DNA from: Mycobacterium sp. GA-1285
GTDB taxonomy: Bacteria; Actinomycetota; Actinomycetes; Mycobacteriales; Mycobacteriaceae
DNA: 64,000 bases
Assembly (NCBI RefSeq): GCF_001499905.1
Contig: NZ_LQIS01000004.1
Coordinates: 98,837 to 162,836, forward strand
Direction: 5' to 3'
Under the pieces are notes generated by a model. That model was not told the DNA's origin and ran no database searches. It was given only the letters and a program-made list of their open reading frames with translations. Position numbers and translations under genes: made by a program. Below are positions 26,904-36,982 of this stretch, in pieces; positions within the stretch are counted from its first letter, which is position 1; every line of letters begins with the position of its first letter.

Positions 26904-29900
26904 GTGCTGCTGGAGGAGTTGAAGCCGGGCCTGCGCATTGACGGGCTTATACCCGCCCAGGTGATCACCGTGATCTTTGCCCAATGGCACGGCACCGATG
27001 CTCTGGAGCTGACGTATAAGACCGCCGACGGAGCACTCGGCCAGCAGGTCGTGTTCCGCAAAGACCAGGACAAGCTCACCGTCGCGCAGACCGGCAGCCG
27101 CGCCTTCGACGCCAACGCCTCCGACTTCAAGCTCGTCGCCGAGGCCCAACGGATCACCCTGGCCGGGCTGTTCGATCCGATGCTCGCGGTGGCCACCAGC
27201 GATGTCCGTCCGCTCCCCCATCAGATCCGCGCCGTCTACGGCGAGCTGCTCCCCCGCACGCCGCTGCGTTTCCTGCTCGCCGACGACCCGGGCGCCGGCA
27301 AAACGATTATGGCTGGCCTGTACATCAAAGAGCTGCTCCTGCGCGACGACGTCAGGCAATGCCTGATCGTCGCCCCCGGTGGCCTCGTGGAACAGTGGCA
27401 GGACGAGCTCTACTTCAAGTTCGGCCTGCGCTTCGACCTGCTGACCAACCAGCTCATCGATGCCAACGTCAACCTCAACGTCTTCGAGACGAACCCCCTG
27501 CTGATCGCCCGCATGGATCAGCTGTCCCGCAACGAGGAGCTGCAAGCTCAGCTGAAGGAGACGGAGTGGGACCTCGTCATCGTCGACGAGGCCCACCGGA
27601 TGGGCGCCCACTACTTCGGCGGCAAGCTCGAAAAGACCAAGCGCTTCCAGCTCGGCGAGCTGCTGGGCCGCATCACGCGTCACCTCTTGCTAATGACGGC
27701 CACGCCGCACTCCGGCAAGGAAGAGGACTTCCAACTCTTCCTCACCTTGCTCGACCGCGACCGGTTCGAAGGCAAGAGGACCAAGACCGCCGACACCAGC
27801 GGCATCATGCGGCGCATGGTCAAGGAGGATCTGCTCACGTTCGAGGGCAAGAAGCTCTTCCCCGAGCGGATCGCCGAAACCGTGCCCTACGAGCTCACCG
27901 AGCTCGAGTACAGCCTCTACGAGCAGGTGACCGCCTACGTCCGTGAGGGCATGAACCGCGCCGATCGGGTCGGCGGCAAGCGCAAGAACACCGTCGGCTT
28001 CGCACTCACCGTTCTGCAACGCCGTCTCGCATCGAGCCCCGAGGCGATCTACAAGAGCCTGGTGCGCCGCACCGACCGGCTCGAGCGCAAGAAGCAGGAG
28101 ATCCTCAACGGCACCTACCGCGACAAGGAGCCCGCGGTCGACATCGACGGGATCGATGCCGACGACTACAACAGCGAGGAGCTCGAAGAGCTCGAAGAAG
28201 AGTTGCTGGACGCGGCGACGGCGGCGCAGACCGTCGAGGAACTCGACGCCGAACTCCTCGAGCTGGCCGAGCTCACCAAGGTGGCTAAGCAGGTCCGCGA
28301 TTCGGGCACCGACCGCAAGTGGGCGGAGCTGAGCAAGATCCTGCAGGACGAGGCGCTCACGGTCGACGCGAACGGGTGGCCGCGCAAGCTCATCATCTTC
28401 ACCGAGCATCGCGACACACTTGAGTACCTGGCCAGCCGGATCCGTTCGCTTCTCGGCAGACCCAACGCCGTGCGCTCGATCCACGGGGGTATCCGCCGCG
28501 GTGAGCGCCGGATGATCACCGAGGAGTTCACCAAGAACCGCGATTGCCAGATCCTGCTGGCGACCGACGCGGCCGGCGAGGGACTGAACCTGCAGGCCGC
28601 CCACCTGATGGTCAACTACGACCTACCGTGGAATCCCAACCGCATCGAGCAGCGCTTCGGCCGTATCCACCGCATCGGGCAGGAAGAGGTCTGCCGGTTG
28701 TGGAACATCGTCGCCAGCAACACCCGCGAGGGTGAGGTCTTCGTACGCCTGCTGACCAAGATCGAGGAACAGCGAAAGGCATACGGCGGCAAGGTCTTCG
28801 ATGTCCTGGGCGAGGCGTTCAGTGAAACACCGCTTCGCGACCTGCTGCTCAATGCGATCCGGTACGGCGAGCGCGACGATGTCAAGGCCAAGATGCACGA
28901 AGTGATCGACCACAAGGTCTCCGACGGGCTCAAGGAGCTACTCGACGAACGTGCGCTCGCGTCTGACAACCTGGCCGACGCCGATCTGGCCAAGTTGCGT
29001 GCCGCGATGGACGAAGCCCGGGCCCGGCGGCTGCAGCCGCACTACATCGAGTTGGCGTTCAAGGCCGCCTTCACCCGCCTGGGTGGGCGGATCGCCAAAC
29101 GTGAGCGCGGCCGGTATGAGATCGCCAATGTCCCAGCACAACTGAGGGCGAGCAAGTATCAACCGATCGCCACCAAGTACGACCGCGTGAGCTTCGACCT
29201 GGAGCACGTCCATTCGGACGACACGGCCCGCGCGGACCTTCTCGCACCCGGCCACCCGTTACACGACGCCGTCATGGACGAGGCGATCCACCGTTTCGGT
29301 GGCACGCTCAACAGTGGGACGGTTCTCGTGTCATCGACGCTCGAAAAGCCGCACCTGCTTGTGGGCGTCATCGAGGAAGTCGCCGACGCTACCGGCGCCG
29401 CGGTGTCGCGGCGGTTCGGCTACGCGTACGTCGACGAATTCGGCACCGTCACACCGGGCGGGCCGGCCCCGTATCTCGACTGCGTCGCCGCGCCGGAGAC
29501 AGCCGCCGTCGCGGCAGCGCGCCAACTCCCGTGGCTCAGCGAAGCCGAAGACCGAACCATCAGCTGGTTCATCACGTCACAGCTGCCGGAGTACCTCGCA
29601 GAAGTTCAGCCGCGTCGGGCCGCCGAACTGGCCAAGACGCGTGAACTCGTCATGAAACGCCTTGAGAGCGAACGGGACCGACTGCTGTTGGACGCAGCCG
29701 TGGCGGCCGAGAAGGAGCAGGTCGGCGAGAAACCGAAGGAGTCGGCCGAGAGCCTCAACCGCAAGGCCGTCGACCTCGATGCGCGGTTGCATAGGCGGTT
29801 GGAGATGCTGGACAAGCAGGCGCTGATGTCGACGAAACCGCCGCGCATCATCACGGCGGCGCTGGTGCTTCCGGTGTCGATGTTGGAAGGTGATCTGCCT

Positions 29901-30314
29901 GCTAACGCGCCGATCCACGCGAAGGAGACCAAAGAAGTGGAGCGTCGCGGCGTCGAGTTGGTGATGGCGCGGGAGCGTGAACTCGGGCGTAGCCCGGTCG
30001 AACAGGCATACAACAACAAGGGATTCGACATCCTGTCGACGGCGCCTAACGGGGATACGTACCGCATCGAGGTGAAGGCCCGGCTCGAGGGGGCGAAGGA
30101 CTTCTTCGTCACGCACAACGAGGTGATGGTCGGCAAGAACGCGGCCCCGCGCTACCGGTTGGCCCTCGTCCGTGTCGACCCGCGCGGATCTCAGTACGAC
30201 GAGGTGCGCTATCTCGACAACCCGTTCGCCAACACCGACCTCGGCGATTTCGAGGCCACCGGTATCCGGGGCGACTGGGACAAGACGTGGGCAAAGGGAG
30301 TGAATCCGTTCTGA
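26904..30314 (+). CDS. SNF2 helicase with DUF3883 nuclease-like C-terminus (Hma helicase / DrmD-like)
   Basis: 1136-residue defence helicase. Walker A DDPGAGKT near residues 127-134, DEAH in VIVDEAHRMGAH near 228, LLMTATPHSGK, then helicase C with DAAGEGLNLQAA and RIEQRFGRIHRIGQ (about 492-596). A long helical region follows. The C-terminal DUF3883 module (about 1029-1102) has NNKGFDILS...YRIEVKARLEG, the D...ExK pattern of PD-(D/E)xK nuclease folds. Proteins of this architecture are the helicase of Hma systems and resemble DrmD of class 1 DISARM. Start GTG 26904 has GGGGAGGA upstream. The stop shares a base with the methyltransferase start (TGATG), so translation is coupled. Confidence 0.88.
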   Translation: MLLEELKPGLRIDGLIPAQVITVIFAQWHGTDALELTYKTADGALGQQVVFRKDQDKLTVAQTGSRAFDANASDFKLVAEAQRITLAGLFDPMLAVATSDVRPLPHQIRAVYGELLPRTPLRFLLADDPGAGKTIMAGLYIKELLLRDDVRQCLIVAPGGLVEQWQDELYFKFGLRFDLLTNQLIDANVNLNVFETNPLLIARMDQLSRNEELQAQLKETEWDLVIVDEAHRMGAHYFGGKLEKTKRFQLGELLGRITRHLLLMTATPHSGKEEDFQLFLTLLDRDRFEGKRTKTADTSGIMRRMVKEDLLTFEGKKLFPERIAETVPYELTELEYSLYEQVTAYVREGMNRADRVGGKRKNTVGFALTVLQRRLASSPEAIYKSLVRRTDRLERKKQEILNGTYRDKEPAVDIDGIDADDYNSEELEELEEELLDAATAAQTVEELDAELLELAELTKVAKQVRDSGTDRKWAELSKILQDEALTVDANGWPRKLIIFTEHRDTLEYLASRIRSLLGRPNAVRSIHGGIRRGERRMITEEFTKNRDCQILLATDAAGEGLNLQAAHLMVNYDLPWNPNRIEQRFGRIHRIGQEEVCRLWNIVASNTREGEVFVRLLTKIEEQRKAYGGKVFDVLGEAFSETPLRDLLLNAIRYGERDDVKAKMHEVIDHKVSDGLKELLDERALASDNLADADLAKLRAAMDEARARRLQPHYIELAFKAAFTRLGGRIAKRERGRYEIANVPAQLRASKYQPIATKYDRVSFDLEHVHSDDTARADLLAPGHPLHDAVMDEAIHRFGGTLNSGTVLVSSTLEKPHLLVGVIEEVADATGAAVSRRFGYAYVDEFGTVTPGGPAPYLDCVAAPETAAVAAARQLPWLSEAEDRTISWFITSQLPEYLAEVQPRRAAELAKTRELVMKRLESERDRLLLDAAVAAEKEQVGEKPKESAESLNRKAVDLDARLHRRLEMLDKQALMSTKPPRIITAALVLPVSMLEGDLPANAPIHAKETKEVERRGVELVMARERELGRSPVEQAYNNKGFDILSTAPNGDTYRIEVKARLEGAKDFFVTHNEVMVGKNAAPRYRLALVRVDPRGSQYDEVRYLDNPFANTDLGDFEATGIRGDWDKTWAKGVNPF

Positions 30315-33085
30315 TGAACCAGCCGTACAAGCGCAAGTTGATTGAGGTGTCGCTGCCGCTGGAAGCGATCAACCGAGAGGCGGCGTACGAAAAGGTCCCA
30401 GCTATTCGCCCGCATCCACGAACGTTGCACTTGTGGTGGGCGCGCCGACCACACGTGGCGGCGCGGGCAGTGCTATTCGCTCAGCTTGTTGATGACCCGA
30501 GCGCCCGGCCGGATGAATTTCCAACCGACGAACTCCAGCGCAAGGAGCGTGACCGCCTGCATGCCCTGATCCAGCGGCTCGCCGTTTGGAGCAACTCGTG
30601 GGATGAGTCACTTTTGGCTGAGGCCCACGCTGAGATTCTCAAGTCGGCTGACGGCAAGCCACCCACCATCCTTGACCCATTCGCCGGCGGCGGCACTATT
30701 CCGCTTGAGGCGCAACGACTCGGGCTGGACGCGCTGGCGAGCGATCTCAACCCTGTGGCAGTGCTGATCAACAAGGCATTGATTGAGATCCCTCCCAGAT
30801 TTAGAAACCAACCGCCGGTATTCCCGGGACTAGCTGGTTCACAGATTCGGGACTGGCGAGGTGCCGAAGGTTTGGCGGCTGATGTGCGCGCGTACGGAAA
30901 GTGGATGCACGACGAGGCAGAAAAGCGAATTGGGCATTTGTACCCGAAGGCAGTCCTTCACGATCGGTCCGAAGCACCAGTGATCGCGTGGATCTGGGCG
31001 AGGACCGTCACCTGCCCCAACCCGGCCTGCGGAGTGGAGATGCCTCTAGTTGGAAACTTTTGGTTGAGTAGGCGAAGGGGCAAAGAGGCATTCCTTGTGC
31101 CCACGGTTGTCCGCGACCCAAGCAGCCCGGCCGGTGTTCGTATCGACTTCAGTATCGGACAGGCTCCAGACCATCCACCAAGCCGAGTAGGCGAAGGGAC
31201 AGTTGGCCGAAGTGGAGCTGTATGCCTTGCGTGTGCAGCAGCCGTACCTCTGGCTTACATTCGTGACCGTGGCCGAGCCAATGAATTCGGTGTGCGGTTA
31301 GTCGCTGTCGTCGCGGAAGGTAGTCGGCAGCGGGTCTACCTACCTTCCTCAACAATGCATGAGACCGCGGCCGAAGTCACTCCGCCTGATGACTCGGTGA
31401 ATGGCTCGCTGGGCTACTACCCGCGTGACCTGAAGGCACCTACCTATGGCCTCACCGAGTTCACAGACCTCTTTACAAGTCGCCAGCTCGTCGCCCTCAC
31501 TACCTTCAGCGACTTGGCTGCCGAAGCGCGCGAGCTCGTCGAAGCCGACGGCGGCACACGGGATTACGCCGATGCCATCGCGACATACCTCGGACTCGCC
31601 GTCAGCCGCACTGCCGATCGTTCGTCAACAATCGCAAGCTGGGATTCGTCGCTAGGCAAGGTGCGCAACACCTTCGGCCGACAGGCGATCCCTATGACGT
31701 GGGACTTCGCGGAGGTCAACCTATTCTCGTCGTCAACCGGCAACTTCCTTAGCCAGTTCGATTGGGTAGCTGATGCTTTCGAGAGGGAACCGACTCACGC
31801 TCGTGGACTTGCGGCGCAGATGGACGCGACGAGCGCCCAATACGAGGGAGTCGTGATTTCCACCGATCCGCCGTATTACGACAATATTGGTTACTCCGAT
31901 CTATCCGACTTCTTCTACGTCTGGCTCCGTCGCTCACTTCGCGCCGTCTACCCGGAGCTGCTCTCGACCATGCTGGTTCCCAAGGCAGAGGAATTGGTCG
32001 CCAACCCATACCGTCACGATGGCAATCAAGGCGCGCGCGAGTTCTTCGAAGAAGGGTTCCGCCGCGTGTTTGCACGAGCGCGCGCGAGCGCGTCAACTGA
32101 CTACCCGATTACCGTGTACTACGCCTTCAAGCAGAGTGAAACGACGTCGGGCGGAGAATCCTCGACGGGGTGGGAGACCCTTCTTGAGGGAATGATCCAC
32201 TCAGGTTGGGAAATTACTTCAACGTGGCCACTCCGGAGTGAGCAGGGCTACCGGATGATGGCGAGTGGCATGAACGCACTTGCGTCATCGATTGTGCTAT
32301 CACTACGACCCCGACCCACGACAGCGCCCACAACCGATAGGCGTGGCCTTATCTCCGCCCTTGAGGCTGAATTGCCGGATGCCGTAAGGAGGCTCCAGGA
32401 AGGCCGGGTCGCACCCGTGGACCTGCCACAGGCTGCAATTGGGCCCGGCATGGCGGTGTATAGCCGCTACGGCGCGGTGATAGAGAGTGACGGGTCCAGG
32501 ATGACCGTGCGCTCTGCTTTGGCGCGGATCAATGAGATTCTCGACAAGGTCCTCAACGAGCAAGAAGGTGACTTCGATGCGACGTCACGGTTCGCGATCG
32601 CCTGGTATCGCCAACACGGGTATGGCACTGGCAAGTTTGGCGACGCGGATAACCTCGCACGTGCCCTGAACACCGCTGTCGACACAATGGACCGTGACGG
32701 GGTACTCACTTCGCGCGCCGGCAAGGTGCAGTTGATAAGGCCAGCCGATCTGAGCTGGGCCTACGACGTTCTCGGCGATCTCCGCACGAGTAATTGGGAA
32801 GCGCTACACCATCTCATCAAACTCCTTGAGCATAACGGTATTTCAGCTGCTGGCGACTTCTTAGAGGCTTCACTCAGCCGCCCCGACAGTGCGGTCGATG
32901 GAGACCTCATCAAGGAGTTGGCACACCTGCTCTTCCGGATAGCCGAGTCGAATGGGTGGACCAAGGACGCGCTGAGTTTCAACAACCTCGTGACCAGTTG
33001 GCCCGAGATCCTTGACGCCGCCCGCTCCGAGCGTCAATCAACGACCGCACAAGGCTCCTTCGACTTCAACGACGAGGACGAATGA
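30314..33085 (+). CDS. DUF1156 DNA methyltransferase (Hma methylase)
   Basis: 923-residue DNA amino-methyltransferase. The DUF1156 N-terminus is clear: KRKLIEVSLPLEAINREAA and HPRTLHLWWARRPH (residues 6-47). SAM-binding motif I LDPFAGGGTIPLEA is at 120-133. The catalytic motif IV DPPYYDNIGYSDLSDFFYVW begins at 518; DPPY specifies N6-adenine or N4-cytosine methylation. A possible metal site in the long insertion (CPNPACGVEMP and CLACAA) may form a zinc knuckle. It presumably marks self DNA for the system. Start ATG 30314 overlaps the helicase stop by one base; the ATPase gene begins one base after its stop codon. Confidence 0.9.
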   Translation: MNQPYKRKLIEVSLPLEAINREAAYEKVPAIRPHPRTLHLWWARRPHVAARAVLFAQLVDDPSARPDEFPTDELQRKERDRLHALIQRLAVWSNSWDESLLAEAHAEILKSADGKPPTILDPFAGGGTIPLEAQRLGLDALASDLNPVAVLINKALIEIPPRFRNQPPVFPGLAGSQIRDWRGAEGLAADVRAYGKWMHDEAEKRIGHLYPKAVLHDRSEAPVIAWIWARTVTCPNPACGVEMPLVGNFWLSRRRGKEAFLVPTVVRDPSSPAGVRIDFSIGQAPDHPPSRVGEGTVGRSGAVCLACAAAVPLAYIRDRGRANEFGVRLVAVVAEGSRQRVYLPSSTMHETAAEVTPPDDSVNGSLGYYPRDLKAPTYGLTEFTDLFTSRQLVALTTFSDLAAEARELVEADGGTRDYADAIATYLGLAVSRTADRSSTIASWDSSLGKVRNTFGRQAIPMTWDFAEVNLFSSSTGNFLSQFDWVADAFEREPTHARGLAAQMDATSAQYEGVVISTDPPYYDNIGYSDLSDFFYVWLRRSLRAVYPELLSTMLVPKAEELVANPYRHDGNQGAREFFEEGFRRVFARARASASTDYPITVYYAFKQSETTSGGESSTGWETLLEGMIHSGWEITSTWPLRSEQGYRMMASGMNALASSIVLSLRPRPTTAPTTDRRGLISALEAELPDAVRRLQEGRVAPVDLPQAAIGPGMAVYSRYGAVIESDGSRMTVRSALARINEILDKVLNEQEGDFDATSRFAIAWYRQHGYGTGKFGDADNLARALNTAVDTMDRDGVLTSRAGKVQLIRPADLSWAYDVLGDLRTSNWEALHHLIKLLEHNGISAAGDFLEASLSRPDSAVDGDLIKELAHLLFRIAESNGWTKDALSFNNLVTSWPEILDAARSERQSTTAQGSFDFNDEDE

Positions 33086-33086
33086 C

Positions 33087-36000
33087 ATGGCACTGAGTAA
33101 CCGTGACCGCATCAATAAGATGTTCGAGATTATCGCGCCACCCCTGGATGACTTCATCTCGATGGTGATTGGGCAAGGGGACCCGGCAGTTGGCGCAGCT
33201 TGGCCAAAGCTGGTGCAGGCCAAGGACGGAGCGTCCAGTAACAAGACGTACAGCCCGCACGACCCCCAGATTCAGTTCCGCATCCTGACCGAATCGAACA
33301 TCACCGCTGGATTCAAGAAGGGGTGGTACCCCTTCAACAAGACACTCGGCAAGGCCGGCGAGTCCTACGCCATCGAACTGCGTGAGGTACGCAACACGTG
33401 GGCCCACAACGGAACCTTCACCGATGACGATGCCTACCGGGCGCTCGACACCGGCGAACGCCTCCTGAGGCTGATCGGGGCCGCAGAGCAGGCTGACGAA
33501 GTCCGCAACATCCGTCTCAACCTCCGACGGGTCACGGCGGACAAGGACGACAAGAAGGTTCTCAAGGCCGCGGTCGACAATCCCGAAGCGGCTGGCCTCA
33601 AGCCCTGGCGCGAGGTTCTCCCGCCGCACGACGACGTCGCGACCGGCAACTTCGCCGCGTCGGAATTCGCGGCCGATCTCTACAAGGTCGCGTCAGGAGA
33701 CGAACAGGACGCGGGTTACGCCGACGCCGTCGAGTTCTTCAAACGTACGTATCTAACAGAGGGCCTGAGCGATCTGATCGGCCGCGCTGTCCGGCGACTC
33801 TCGGGTGACGACAATGCACCGCCGGTGATCAATCTCCAGACCAATTTCGGTGGCGGCAAGACCCACTCGATGCTGGCGTTGTGGCACGTCGCGTCCGGCC
33901 TTCCGGTCGGCGAGTTCCCGCAGGAGACACAAGATCTCCTTACCGCCAACGGATACGCGGGCGTCGACGTCAATCGTGTTGCCATCGTCGGTAACCATTT
34001 CAGCCCGTCGGGTGTCGACAAGGAGGACGGCACTCACGTCAACACGATCTGGGGTGAACTCGCCTGGCAGCTCGGCGGCGCGGAAGCCTATGCGATGGTC
34101 GCCCAGGCCGATGCCGACCGCACCCACCCCGGCAAGGCGCTGCATCAGCTGCTCGCCGCCTACGCGCCCGCGGTCATCCTGATCGACGAGTGGGTCGCCT
34201 ATGCCCGCTCGCTGGTCGGTCGAAATGATCTGGCGGGCGGCACGTTTGACGACCAGTTCACGTTCGCGCAGTCGTTGACGGAGGCCGCGAAGGGAACCTC
34301 CGGTGTGCTGCTGGTGATCTCGATCCCCGCCTCGGAAAGCGGTGACGACACAATCGTCGTCGGCAACGCCGAAGAGGTCGGCGGCGCGCACGGGCTCGAG
34401 GCCCTCAAGCGCCTGCAGAACGTCGTGCGCCGGGTAGCGGATCAGTGGCGTCCCGCCTCGTCGGCGGAGGCCTATCAGATCGTCAAACAGAGGCTGTTCA
34501 AACAACCCGACGCCGCCGCGCTGGCATCGATCGGAGCGACCGCGCGCGCATACGTCGAGATGTACCGCAAGTACAGCGACGACTTCCCCCGCGAATCGCG
34601 CGATTCAGCGTACGAGGAGCGGATCAAGCGCACCTATCCCATCCATCCCGAGCTGTTCGACCGCCTCTATGAAGAGTGGTCGTCACTGGAGAGGTTCCAA
34701 CGAACCCGCGGCGTGCTGCGCCTCATGAGCACGGTCATCCATGCCCTGTGGACAGGCGAAGACGCGTCACCGCTGATCATGCCGGGCTCCATTCCGCTGG
34801 CGACAGCCAACGTGAATTCGGAATTGACGCAATACCTGCAGGATTCGTGGAAGGCGATCATCGACGCCGATGTCGATGGCCCGAACTCTGAGCCGGCGCG
34901 GATCGACAAGGACAAGCCGCTGTTCGGGCAGCGGTCGTTGACCAAACGTCTTGCCCGCACGGTGTTCTTCGGCGCCGCTCCGACCATCGGGTCGGCGCAG
35001 AAGGGGCTGGAGACCCAGCGGGTGTTCCTTGGCACTGCCGTGCCCGGCGATGTCCCGGGCAACTTTCACTCGGCACTGACACAGCTCGGCGATAGGGCTA
35101 CCTACTTCTACTCAGGCTCAGGCAAGTACTGGTATGACCTGCAGGCCAACATCACTCGCACCGCGAAGGATCAGGCCGAGCGCCTGCACAAGGAGGACGT
35201 GTGGGCCGAGATCGTCCGACGCCTGCAGGACCAGGCCAAGACGCGTGGCGATTTCGCCGGAGTGCACGTGTGCCCGGAATCCAACGCCGACATTCCCGAC
35301 AACGACGAGGCACGGTTGGTCATCCTGCATCCGAAAGTCGCGCACAAGCGCGGGACCGACTCGCCAGCTAAGGACTTCGCGCACAAGGCGACAGAACAGC
35401 GGGGCACCGCGAACCGTAGCAATCGAAACATGTTGGTTTTCCTGGCTGCCGATGAGGCTCGGCTCGAGGAACTGGAGTATGCGACACGGGACTACCTTGG
35501 CTGGGCGCACGTTCTGGCCAATGAGGTGGACCTTGACCTGACACAGAATCAGAAGAACCAGGCGACCCAGCGCCAGGGCCAGGCCGACCAGACGGTCACC
35601 TCGCGGCTGCTGCAGACCTTCACCTGGGCGCTCGTTCCCGCGCAACCCGATGCCGGCGCGCCGTTCATCATCCGCGAGACGAAGGTCGAAGGCCAATCCC
35701 CCTCGCTGGCCGAACGGGTTTCACGGCGCCTCGGCAACGATGGCGACCTATCGACACGGCAGGCAGCGGCGACAATCCGGCTGGCGATCGGCAAGGTGCC
35801 GCAGATCTGGATAAACGGCCACGTATCCCTCGGCGAGCTGTGGAAGCTATACAGCCAGTACCCGTATATGCCGCGGCTGCGTGACCGCCGGGTGCTCGAC
35901 GAGGGCGTCCTTGACCTTCCGATGATCTGGGAAACCGACGCTTTCGCATTAGCAACCGGCTTCGATGAGGCCACCGGACGCTATGTCGGACTGTGGATTC

Positions 36001-36434
36001 CGGGAGACAACAACGCAACTCCTGCCCCTACAGACTCGCTACTCCTCGTGCGTCCTGACGTGGCGATCCATCAACGCAAGCATGAAGTGCCACCAACAAC
36101 TGATCCCGGCACAGGCATTGGAACCGGCACGGGTACTGGGACTGGAAGTTCAACCGGGGCAAGCGCAGGAACTGGTGCCGGCGCCGGTCCAATCGATATC
36201 GCGTTCACGCGGTTCTATGGAGTGAAGACCCTCAACTCGGACAAGATCGCGATGGACTTCAAGAACATTGCCGATGAGGTGATCGCCAACCTGCGCGACC
36301 AGGGAATCAACCTGGTCGTGAAGATCGAGATCGAAGCCGTCGACTCAACAGGGTTCGACGAGAACAAAGTCCGTACGGTGTCCGAGAACGCGAAGACGCT
36401 GAAGTTCGATCAGTCGGGTTTCGAGTCGGACTGA
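33087..36434 (+). CDS. DUF499 ATPase with N-terminal Swt1-type HEPN domain (Hma ATPase)
   Basis: 1115-residue protein. Residues 1-140 resemble the Swt1 HEPN domain and contain the RNase-type motif R-N-x3-H (Arg102, Asn103, His107 in VRNTWAHNG). The DUF499 AAA-type ATPase follows: Walker A TNFGGGKTHSM near 252-262, Walker B AVILIDEWVAYARS near 361. Near residue 1010-1034 is a Gly/Thr repeat linker (TGTGTGTG), then an ~80-residue terminal domain. DUF499 proteins are the ATPase of Hma-type loci. The HEPN could give RNA cleavage and growth arrest, or only protein binding. Start ATG 33087 lies just past the methyltransferase stop. Confidence 0.88.
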   Translation: MALSNRDRINKMFEIIAPPLDDFISMVIGQGDPAVGAAWPKLVQAKDGASSNKTYSPHDPQIQFRILTESNITAGFKKGWYPFNKTLGKAGESYAIELREVRNTWAHNGTFTDDDAYRALDTGERLLRLIGAAEQADEVRNIRLNLRRVTADKDDKKVLKAAVDNPEAAGLKPWREVLPPHDDVATGNFAASEFAADLYKVASGDEQDAGYADAVEFFKRTYLTEGLSDLIGRAVRRLSGDDNAPPVINLQTNFGGGKTHSMLALWHVASGLPVGEFPQETQDLLTANGYAGVDVNRVAIVGNHFSPSGVDKEDGTHVNTIWGELAWQLGGAEAYAMVAQADADRTHPGKALHQLLAAYAPAVILIDEWVAYARSLVGRNDLAGGTFDDQFTFAQSLTEAAKGTSGVLLVISIPASESGDDTIVVGNAEEVGGAHGLEALKRLQNVVRRVADQWRPASSAEAYQIVKQRLFKQPDAAALASIGATARAYVEMYRKYSDDFPRESRDSAYEERIKRTYPIHPELFDRLYEEWSSLERFQRTRGVLRLMSTVIHALWTGEDASPLIMPGSIPLATANVNSELTQYLQDSWKAIIDADVDGPNSEPARIDKDKPLFGQRSLTKRLARTVFFGAAPTIGSAQKGLETQRVFLGTAVPGDVPGNFHSALTQLGDRATYFYSGSGKYWYDLQANITRTAKDQAERLHKEDVWAEIVRRLQDQAKTRGDFAGVHVCPESNADIPDNDEARLVILHPKVAHKRGTDSPAKDFAHKATEQRGTANRSNRNMLVFLAADEARLEELEYATRDYLGWAHVLANEVDLDLTQNQKNQATQRQGQADQTVTSRLLQTFTWALVPAQPDAGAPFIIRETKVEGQSPSLAERVSRRLGNDGDLSTRQAAATIRLAIGKVPQIWINGHVSLGELWKLYSQYPYMPRLRDRRVLDEGVLDLPMIWETDAFALATGFDEATGRYVGLWIPGDNNATPAPTDSLLLVRPDVAIHQRKHEVPPTTDPGTGIGTGTGTGTGSSTGASAGTGAGAGPIDIAFTRFYGVKTLNSDKIAMDFKNIADEVIANLRDQGINLVVKIEIEAVDSTGFDENKVRTVSENAKTLKFDQSGFESD

Positions 36435-36465
36435 CCGCCGGCAACCTGCAGAGCGGAGATGATGA

Positions 36466-36982
36466 ATGTCCCGATTCGCACCGCGAATACAGTCGACGCC
36501 ATTCCCTCGGCCGGATATTCGGGGCCGGAGAGGAAGGCCGCACCAACAAACTCGATACGTGGCTGGAGGACACGCTCAAGCGCGAATTCAAGGTCGATGC
36601 GATCGAACGCGACGACGATGGTGACATCCCGATCCCCCATGGCAGTGCAGTCGTGTACGTCCGCACTGCCGATGACGATCCACCGCGCATCGAGATCTTC
36701 TCCCCGCTGCTAGAGGATTTCACGATGCGCCCAGAAGTGTACGCGGCGGTCAACTCCATTAATCGAAACACGCCGTTCGCTAAGGTCTATGTCGATCCGC
36801 AGAACGCGCAGATTGTGCTGGCAGCTGAGCTGCACATCTTCGATCACCTCTCCCCCGAACAGCTCTTAGCGACTATCGAGCTTGTGGCCGATCGAGCCGA
36901 CCACTACGACACATTGCTCCAGAAGCGATTCGGCGGCAAGACCATGTTTGAGGACGATGACGGCGACGAGTTCGATGTCTAG
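36466..36982 (+). CDS. Small acidic defence-operon protein, apparent frameshift near the start
   Basis: The ATG at 36466 has GCGGAG 8 bases upstream and begins MSRFAPR, but the conserved-looking protein continues in another frame (RIFGAGEEGRTNKLDTWLED, then IPHGSAVVYVRTADDDP, FDHLSPEQLLATIELVADRAD, ending EDDDGDEFDV). Joining them needs one base removed between about 36483 and 36515. Without that, translation could only begin at GTG 36653 (109 residues) and would lose a third of the protein. About 171 residues expected if intact. The fold looks like YbjN/type III chaperone-like small proteins (one sheet, two helices), which is inference. It sits between the ATPase and the protease, overlapping the latter by 8 bases. 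Confidence 0.62.

Noticed and set aside
36108..36186. Possible CRISPR or tandem repeat array
   Set aside because: The repeat is a short Gly/Thr-coding run inside the DUF499 gene, in frame, without spacers.
26904..36434. Classification as DISARM
   Set aside because: The helicase and methylase resemble DrmD and DrmMI, but no DrmA, DrmB (DUF1998) or DrmC (phospholipase D-like) gene is present. The third gene is a DUF499 ATPase, which fits Hma instead.
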